Assembly (NCBI GenBank): GCA_013695495.1
Contig: JACDAK010000284.1
Location: 1 to 11,315 of the forward strand
DNA length: 11,315 nucleotides
Origin: Blastocatellia bacterium
GTDB lineage: Bacteria > Acidobacteriota > Blastocatellia > Pyrinomonadales > Pyrinomonadaceae
Direction of reading: 5' to 3'
The number at the start of each line of letters is the position of its first letter. Within the stretch, counting starts at the first letter, position 1. Both the position numbers and the translations under genes were made by a program. Positions 6,545 through 11,315 of the stretch are shown here, piece by piece. Below the pieces are notes generated by a model that saw only the letters and a program-made list of their open reading frames with translations, did not search any database and had not been told where the DNA came from.

Positions 6545-7018
6545 ATGAATAGACTTTTTATCACTGCTTTTTGTCTTACTATCCTGGTCATAGTAGGAGT
6601 TGCGTCCGCGGTTTCCGGCCAGACGGTCAGTGGCTCTATCGGCAACGGGACGGTTGCTAGAGGCGGAACTGCACGGGGAACTGTTGTGCTTTCGATCCCG
6701 GCGGGCCTGCATGTCAACTCCAACCGCCCCGACAGCGAATATGCCATTCCCACGAGCGTTCGCGTTACCACGATAGGGGGCTCCCGCGTCAGCGGGGTCA
6801 CTTACCCGCGCGGAAAAAACAAGAAATTTCAGTTCTCCAATGACCTGATCAACGTCTACGATGGGCGCGTATCTTTTCCTTTTACGGTAACGGTGCCGCG
6901 CGGTTTTCGCGGGAATGTTGTAAGGGTTCGCGCAGTCGTCCGCTTCCAGGCTTGTACTGACGAGGTTTGCTACGCGCCGCGTAGTCAGGAAGTAACTCTG
7001 ACAGCTCGTATTCGCTAG
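6545..7018 (+). CDS. Exported stand-alone DsbD-alpha-like (DsbD N-terminal) domain protein
   Basis: 157 residues. A signal peptide (hydrophobic about 4-22, cleavage near the SA/SG around residue 22-25) precedes one domain that resembles the periplasmic N-terminal domain of the thiol:disulfide interchange protein DsbD. Family-like features are IPAGLHVNSNRP (51-62), EYAIPTSVRV, GVTYPRGKNKKF (84-95), VYDGRVSFPFTVTVP (104-118), and the closing FQACTDEVCYAP with Cys137 and Cys142. In DsbD-alpha a cysteine pair near the end of the domain (C103 and C109 in E. coli) passes electrons to periplasmic partners. Here the spacing is CxxxxC. The transmembrane beta and thioredoxin-like gamma domains are missing, so it would need a partner elsewhere or act as a simple thiol-redox or binding module. 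It follows the anchored hypothetical by 38 nt and converges on pgeF with a 1-nt gap. Confidence 0.75.
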   Translation: MNRLFITAFCLTILVIVGVASAVSGQTVSGSIGNGTVARGGTARGTVVLSIPAGLHVNSNRPDSEYAIPTSVRVTTIGGSRVSGVTYPRGKNKKFQFSNDLINVYDGRVSFPFTVTVPRGFRGNVVRVRAVVRFQACTDEVCYAPRSQEVTLTARIR

Positions 7019-7019
7019 T

Positions 7020-7871
7020 TCATCGGCGGCCTATCACAGAGAGTAGCCGCCCGCATTTCCCCAGCTTCGCCGCCTCAGCCCGATACGAGAAGAAAATGTC
7101 CGTTCGCTCGATCGTACAATGCGGGGCAATGAACACGCTCTCCGGTCGCACCCCTGCCGCTACCAACTGATCGCGGTTTGCCCCCTTGATATCCGCAAAC
7201 GCATGGCCTGCCCGCGTTGGCCTGAAGTAGCGATCGGCGTCTTCAAAGTTTTCGCGAAAAGCATTGATCACGTCCTGCCCCACCTCGTAACTATCTGCAG
7301 TCGCTGCGGGCCCGATCGCCGCGATCATATCCGCCGGGTCCGTCGCAAACTTCCGCTTAAGTTCATAAACCGCTTTTGATGTTATCGAACTCGCCGTCCC
7401 CCGCCATCCCGCATGAACTGCCGCAAAGGCGCCCGTTCGCGGATCGCCAATAAGAATCGGCACGCAGTCAGCCGTCTTGACTCCCGCAAGTACGCCGTGA
7501 CTATCCGAAATAATAGCGTCGCACTTGTCGTTCGACGCCCGGGCGGATCCTAATGAGTCGACCAACTTCACTCCATCCCCATGCACTTGCCAAACGGTGG
7601 CAAGCTCATATTGGTCATCAAAAAGTTCAAGGAACCGCCGCCGGTTCTCTGCGATATTTTCCTTTGTGTCGTCGTCAAAGCCCGCAAGATTGAGATCGTC
7701 TTTCGGAAACGCTGACACCCCCCCGACCCGTGTAGAAAACGCATTCTCGAATCGCGCCGAGCGCAGCGGCCCGCACGTCAGCACCCTTATCCCGTTCGAC
7801 TCTCGCCAAAAGAAGCCCGATTCTGTTAAAGTCTCTGCTGGGATAGGGTTGGTTGAGCGGTCGCGTTCCAT
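7020..7871 (-). CDS. pgeF: PgeF/YfiH family multicopper-oxidase-like purine nucleoside phosphorylase
   Basis: YfiH/LACC1-type enzyme. Family members have been shown to act on purine nucleosides (adenosine deaminase and phosphorylase activity), and in E. coli the protein also clears a misincorporated peptidoglycan amino acid. Motifs, numbered from the longest possible start: ENAFSTRVGGVS (50-61), WQVHGDGV (102-109), the Zn-ligand residues in VKTADCVPILIG (139-150, Cys144), FAAVHAGWRGTA (157-168, His161), AAIGPA (192-197) and IFFSYRAE (267-274). The common Cys after IGP is replaced by Ala197, which is not one of the usual zinc ligands. The start is uncertain. The open frame begins at 7895 (MSMPADMIMERDR), but the Met at residue 9 (complement of 7869-7871) gives a more usual N-terminus and limits overlap with the divergent acpS, so I give 7871. 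The longer form would overlap acpS by 26 nt. Its stop is 1 nt from that of the DsbD-alpha-like gene. Confidence 0.88.
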   Translation of the reverse strand: MERDRSTNPIPAETLTESGFFWRESNGIRVLTCGPLRSARFENAFSTRVGGVSAFPKDDLNLAGFDDDTKENIAENRRRFLELFDDQYELATVWQVHGDGVKLVDSLGSARASNDKCDAIISDSHGVLAGVKTADCVPILIGDPRTGAFAAVHAGWRGTASSITSKAVYELKRKFATDPADMIAAIGPAATADSYEVGQDVINAFRENFEDADRYFRPTRAGHAFADIKGANRDQLVAAGVRPESVFIAPHCTIERTDIFFSYRAEAAKLGKCGRLLSVIGRR

Positions 7872-8247
7872 GATCATATCGGCAGGCATCGACATAATTG
7901 AAGTTTATCGCATACGCGACGCGGTGGCGAGAACGCCGCGGTTCGCAGAACGTGTGTTCACGGCCGCCGAGCGAGAATATTGCAACACGCGCGGTGCAGG
8001 CAAATTCCAGTCATACTCCGCACGCTTCGCTGCAAAAGAGGCTTTTCTGAAGGCACTCAAAACGGGCTGGCGAGGAAAGTTAGGTTGGCAGGACATAGAA
8101 GTGCGAAACGACGATCTGGGCGCACCTGCCTTTTCACTTCATGGCGAAGCAACTGCGTTGACGGCTGGCCTGGGCGTATCGCGTATACATCTCTCGATGT
8201 CGCATACCACCGACCATGCCGTCGCCCAGGTCATCTTCGAAGGCTAA
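7870..8247 (+). CDS. acpS: Holo-[acyl-carrier-protein] synthase AcpS
   Basis: 125 residues, the usual AcpS length. The enzyme transfers 4'-phosphopantetheine from CoA to the serine of apo-ACP for fatty acid synthesis. Signature motifs are IISAGIDIIEVYRI (2-15) with the Mg-ligand Asp8, SYSARFAAKEAFLKAL (48-63) with Glu57, and the closing IHLSMSHTTDHAVAQVI (106-122). The reading frame is open well upstream of 7870, but those codons lie antisense to pgeF and have no AcpS similarity, so ATG 7870 is taken as the start. Its start codon overlaps the proposed pgeF start on the opposite strand (shared CATG), so the promoter must lie inside pgeF or very close by. No clear Shine-Dalgarno sequence is visible. 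Its stop overlaps the last codon of the convergent hypothetical by 4 nt. Confidence 0.95.
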   Translation: MIISAGIDIIEVYRIRDAVARTPRFAERVFTAAEREYCNTRGAGKFQSYSARFAAKEAFLKALKTGWRGKLGWQDIEVRNDDLGAPAFSLHGEATALTAGLGVSRIHLSMSHTTDHAVAQVIFEG

Positions 8248-8627
8248 ACGGCGTCAAACGCCTTTGCCGTCGCACTCTTTATCCCCAAAGCTGCTTCAAG
8301 ATCTGCGGGATCGCTACTTGCCGTCAGATCCCCTTCCTTAGCGGGCCGGTCATGCTCAACCCAAGCCAACATTATGCCCCTGTGGGTAGCCAGAAACGAA
8401 AGCTTTCGAGTTTCACCCTTCTGATCGATTCCGTCTATAATCTTTTGTATATCCTCCGAAGCTTGCTGCAGCTCAGAGCTATGAAAGTCCGACTCTTCTG
8501 CCATGACCATCATCGCCGTGATGCAGCTCCCGTCCCCCTCATCACATCCGACGCTTTTCGAGGGGCTGACGTTATACCCGCATTGTTTGCCGGTGCAGCC
8601 GCCGCTGGTTCTTGTTCTTAGTTCCAT
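8244..8627 (-). CDS. Small Cys-containing hypothetical protein downstream of the kinase gene
   Basis: 127 residues from the ATG at 8627, which has the best ribosome-binding site in the neighbourhood: GGAG at 8634-8637, six nt upstream. A longer version could start at GTG 8684, overlapping the kinase stop in a GTGA arrangement (146 residues). I do not recognise a family. The N-terminal 35 residues contain four Cys (11, 16, 28, 35 in the shorter form: GGCTGKQCG ... VGCDEGDGSC), compatible with metal binding or disulfides. The remainder is acidic and helical (SSELQQASEDIQKIIDGID), ending with TRKLSFLATHRGIMLAWVEHDRPAKEG and a helical tail. There is no signal peptide, so a cytoplasmic location is inferred. 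It lies next to the kinase-propeller gene on the same strand, so a functional link is possible but unproven. The 3' end overlaps acpS by 4 nt. Confidence 0.6.
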   Translation of the reverse strand: MELRTRTSGGCTGKQCGYNVSPSKSVGCDEGDGSCITAMMVMAEESDFHSSELQQASEDIQKIIDGIDQKGETRKLSFLATHRGIMLAWVEHDRPAKEGDLTASSDPADLEAALGIKSATAKAFDAV

Positions 8628-8680
8628 TGCATTCTCCATATTCATCCATACTGAAAGTGGAAGTCGCCCCCGGGGGTCTA

Positions 8681-11315
8681 TCACCGAAAGTCGCTGATCA
8701 TCACTACGTCCGAAGTTTCTTTTCCGCGTGACATCACCAGCTCATCACCCACTCCCGAAACATCGAAACGATAGATCCGGTCGCTCGTAAACCGTGTGAG
8801 CTGCTTCGCGGGCGAAAGATCCAGCGGCTGACGCCATAGGTTCTCGATCTTCTCTTTCCCGTCCACATATAGAAACGCCTTGCCGTCCGCGGTCCATCGA
8901 TAAGTACGTGATCGCAGCACCCGCGGAAGATCCAATTTCTGAATCACCTCACCGCCCTCAAAGGGGATCAACGCAAGAGTAGTTCGCGAATCTGTTTTCG
9001 CAAAGCCCCAATGACACGCGATCGTCCGGCCATCCGGCGATATGCGCGGGCGGCCAGATTCGGTTGTCGTCAACTGAGTAGGTTCGCCTCCGTCAATACT
9101 CACCTTCCAAATCGTAGTTTGGTCGTTAAGATCCCCGACATTGTACACGACCCATCTACCGTCGGGCGAGATATCCGGCTCGCCGGAAACTCCGCTGTGT
9201 TGTGCCAACTCCACCGGGTTCTCGCCGTTGATATCAATACGCCAGATACTCGGAGCACCGCCGCGCGTTGAAACGAAAATGATGTGCCGGCCGTCCGGCG
9301 TGACTGTGGGCGAAAAATTCGCACCCGCATTGAATGTCAACTGACGACCGTCGCTGCCGCCCGCCCCTACTATCCAAAGGTCCTGCAGCCCCCGGGTTCT
9401 TACTGTGTAAACCATCCGGCCGTCCGGTACCCAAGCAACACCTGACATTCCCTCATCCCTGCCAAGATCTGCCGTTGCCTGGACCGGCTCCTTCGCACTA
9501 CCGATGTAGCGCCAAATATTCACGTTCCGATTCTGCTGCACTGCTGCGATGGATCCAGCGTTCGTCGCCACGCTTAACCCTTGATAACTGTTCGGATCGT
9601 TGGTCACCCGCGTCGGTGTACCTGATGGATAAGCAATGTGCCAGATCTGCGATAGCTGGGTTTCAGGGTCGCGTCCTGTTAACAGAATCCCATCGTTGTC
9701 GCGCAACCACTGCAATCCTGCGATCCGCAGCCACGACGGTCCCGCAAAACGTTCCTGCCGACCGTCCGCGACATTAATTGTAACGAGGTGACACATGCTG
9801 TCGTGCGGCGAATATACTGCAGCCATCATCCTTTCGCCGTCCGGTGCCCAGGTCGTCAACAACCATTTCTCGCCGTTTTCTGAACGGGCAAGCTCCCGCT
9901 CGTTCGTCCCGTCGGCGTTTGCTATCGCCAGCACCGACTCGACTTTCGCATAAGTCATTCGACGGCCATCTGGCGAAAACGCCACTCCGCTGCCGATGTC
10001 GTTCACAAGCCGGCGCGGCGCCCCACCCAGTACTGGGATCTGGAAAAGCGCCGCAGGCTCGCCAACTTGCTGCGTCACATAGTAGATGTTGTTACTGTCC
10101 GGCGAGAACGCAACGCTCTTGTAATCAGCTTCCGACGGCTCCAGCGTTTGAACGTTACTCTGTATCTCCGACTGTTTTACCCAGAGGCTTTGCTTGCCCG
10201 CCTCTTCAACTACGTAAACCAAATACTTCCCGTCGGGCGACAAAGCGACTGCGTCGGACACTACGTTTCCGGACGTAGTGATCTTGGAAAAACGCATGCG
10301 CTGAAAGGCTTCAGCAACATTATTCGGGCTGCTCAAACGGCTCCATTCGAGGCCGCCCACGGCGGCCGCACCCACAAGTACAAGCAAAATCACTACTAGC
10401 CGGACCGGGTGAAACGTGACTTCGTCTCGGATAAGTTCGCTGATCGAGCTGGTGCGAAAACGAGTGTGTCTCGCGGTTGTCATTCCCTCGATCATTCGCC
10501 CGTCAGTCGTCCGCATGGCATCGGGCGTGCTGTGCTCGCCGCTCCGTTGACCCGACCGTATTTCGAGGTCTAGCTCTTTCTGAATGTCGCGCAGATCTGC
10601 TAAAAGCTCGCGTACCTTTTGAAAGCGCTCGTCGCGATTCTTTCTCAAACACTTGCGTACCAGCGTCTCGACGTCATGGGGCACATCAGGCGCATGCTCA
10701 GATATCGGCGGAGGCTCCTTGTGCAGTATCGATGCGATGACGTCAACGTAATTCTCACCATTGAACGGCAAAGTTCCGGTCAGCATCTGGTACAAAACGG
10801 TGCCAAAGCTAAATATGTCAGACCGCCCGTCGATGTCCTTTCCGCGTGCCTGTTCCGGCGACATGTATGATGCCGTTCCCAGTATCATCCCAGGATTTGT
10901 CCGGTGGGCGATAGTTTCGGCCTCCGGGTCCGACGAACCGTCGTTCTCCGTCAGCTTCGCCAGCCCGAAATCCACCACTTTCACCAGCCCGTCGGGCCGC
11001 ACAATGATGTTATCGGGTTTAATGTCTCGATGAACGACGTTCGCTTCATGAGCTGCAGCGAGTGCGCTCGCAACCTGAACTGCGATGTCCAAAAATCTTT
11101 GCAGCGGTAAACTGCGGCGTCGGATCAGGCGTGCGAGCGAATCACCTTTGACATACTCCATCGCGATGAAAGGCTGTTCGCCCTCATCATTGACTTCATA
11201 AATGGTGATAATGTTGGGATGATTGAGGCCTGATGCGGATTTTGCCTCATGGACGAAACGCCGCATCCGCTCAACATCGAATGAAACATCCGTAGGTAGA
11301 GTCTTGAGAGCGATG
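8681..11315 (-). CDS. Membrane Ser/Thr protein kinase with C-terminal PD40 propeller (N-terminus outside window)
   Basis: The frame is open to the right edge, so the 5' end is missing. The Met at 11266 is internal: upstream codons encode IALKTLP, containing the VAIK-type ATP-binding Lys. Numbered from that Met, the Hanks-type kinase domain has HPNIITIYE (16-24), the hinge-like MEYVKGDSLARLI, VVHRDIKPDN (77-86), KVVDFGLAKL (96-105), GTASYMSPEQARG (130-142) and the DIFSFGTVLYQML helix (150-162). All catalytic residues (Lys, HRD Asp, DFG Asp) are present. After a juxtamembrane linker, one transmembrane helix (about 289-305) separates it from a C-terminal region of about 540 residues with roughly ten PD40-like repeats. 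The repeats carry SPDGK/R motifs (for example ALSPDGKYLVY, FSPDGRRMTY, VTPDGRHIIFVS, ISPDGRWVVY). The propeller should sense something outside the cytoplasm or bind partners. Acidobacteria and related groups carry many such kinases. The ligand is unknown. Confidence 0.92.
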   Translation of the reverse strand, partial: IALKTLPTDVSFDVERMRRFVHEAKSASGLNHPNIITIYEVNDEGEQPFIAMEYVKGDSLARLIRRRSLPLQRFLDIAVQVASALAAAHEANVVHRDIKPDNIIVRPDGLVKVVDFGLAKLTENDGSSDPEAETIAHRTNPGMILGTASYMSPEQARGKDIDGRSDIFSFGTVLYQMLTGTLPFNGENYVDVIASILHKEPPPISEHAPDVPHDVETLVRKCLRKNRDERFQKVRELLADLRDIQKELDLEIRSGQRSGEHSTPDAMRTTDGRMIEGMTTARHTRFRTSSISELIRDEVTFHPVRLVVILLVLVGAAAVGGLEWSRLSSPNNVAEAFQRMRFSKITTSGNVVSDAVALSPDGKYLVYVVEEAGKQSLWVKQSEIQSNVQTLEPSEADYKSVAFSPDSNNIYYVTQQVGEPAALFQIPVLGGAPRRLVNDIGSGVAFSPDGRRMTYAKVESVLAIANADGTNERELARSENGEKWLLTTWAPDGERMMAAVYSPHDSMCHLVTINVADGRQERFAGPSWLRIAGLQWLRDNDGILLTGRDPETQLSQIWHIAYPSGTPTRVTNDPNSYQGLSVATNAGSIAAVQQNRNVNIWRYIGSAKEPVQATADLGRDEGMSGVAWVPDGRMVYTVRTRGLQDLWIVGAGGSDGRQLTFNAGANFSPTVTPDGRHIIFVSTRGGAPSIWRIDINGENPVELAQHSGVSGEPDISPDGRWVVYNVGDLNDQTTIWKVSIDGGEPTQLTTTESGRPRISPDGRTIACHWGFAKTDSRTTLALIPFEGGEVIQKLDLPRVLRSRTYRWTADGKAFLYVDGKEKIENLWRQPLDLSPAKQLTRFTSDRIYRFDVSGVGDELVMSRGKETSDVVMISDFR

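Noticed and set aside
6532..6552. Short plus-strand ORF starting at ATG 6532 before the DsbD-alpha gene
   Set aside because: It runs only six codons to a TAG, is out of frame with the gene, and has no support as a leader peptide.
7525..7869. Open plus-strand frame upstream of acpS, making a 240-residue version
   Set aside because: The extra 115 codons are the antisense of pgeF and show no protein-like pattern; AcpS proteins begin right at the GIDIIEVYRI motif.
8667..8676. CCCCCGGGGG palindrome as a terminator
   Set aside because: There is no loop and no following T run; it lies just downstream of the kinase stop and is easily explained by GC-rich sequence.
8746..10250. Recurring GCCGTC(G/C)GGC-like DNA motifs as a dispersed repeat
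   Set aside because: They are codons for the SPDGR turn of successive PD40 repeats and reflect protein repetition, not a DNA repeat or CRISPR.
11264..11266. Met at 11266 as start of the kinase
   Set aside because: The frame is open upstream and encodes the ATP-binding Lys motif (IALK), so the true start lies beyond the window.

Overview
This 11.3 kb window is a compact stretch of bacterial chromosome. The gene content suggests an Acidobacteriota-type genome, possibly Blastocatellia/Pyrinomonadaceae. The clues are a receptor-like Ser/Thr kinase fused to a long C-terminal run of PD40 (TolB/WD40-like) repeats, a second exported PD40 protein, and a divergent DapF-like protein. This placement is inferred from domain style and no marker gene proves it. 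I saw no tRNA, rRNA, CRISPR array, insertion sequence or phage gene.

Layout, left to right. At the left edge a ferritin-like protein runs off the window on the minus strand. It is divergent from an exported six-bladed PD40 propeller protein (404-1450, +). Next come a DapF-like protein whose catalytic cysteines are replaced (1496-2350, +) and, convergent to it with no gap, an SRPBCC-fold protein (2351-2809, -). A decayed, frameshifted reading frame (2898-3397, -) follows. It lies directly downstream of an exported SnoaL/NTF2-like protein (3401-3922, -) and a lipoprotein DNA/RNA endonuclease (3958-4845, -). On the plus strand there is then a likely operon: rlmN (4911-6008), a membrane-anchored hypothetical (6012-6506) and an exported stand-alone DsbD-alpha-like domain (6545-7018). 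The last stretch holds a PgeF/YfiH multicopper-oxidase-like protein (about 7020-7871, -), divergent AcpS (7870-8247, +), a small Cys-containing hypothetical (8244-8627, -) and the partial kinase-propeller (8681-11315, -). The small hypothetical lies directly downstream of the kinase.

Housekeeping functions (rlmN, pgeF, acpS) are mixed with envelope or secreted proteins: two PD40 proteins, an NTF2-like protein, a nuclease lipoprotein and DsbD-alpha. I see no single multi-gene system linking them. Packing is extreme. Three convergent pairs have gaps of 0-1 nt or overlap, and the start codons of the divergent pgeF and acpS can overlap on opposite strands.

The strongest points for a second look are the DapF-like protein, which lacks both catalytic Cys and the conserved His, the triple-frameshift remnant at 2898-3397, the T11 tract inside the first PD40 gene, and the unrecognised Cys-containing protein behind the kinase. 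I did not find convincing evidence of a wholly new multi-gene system.
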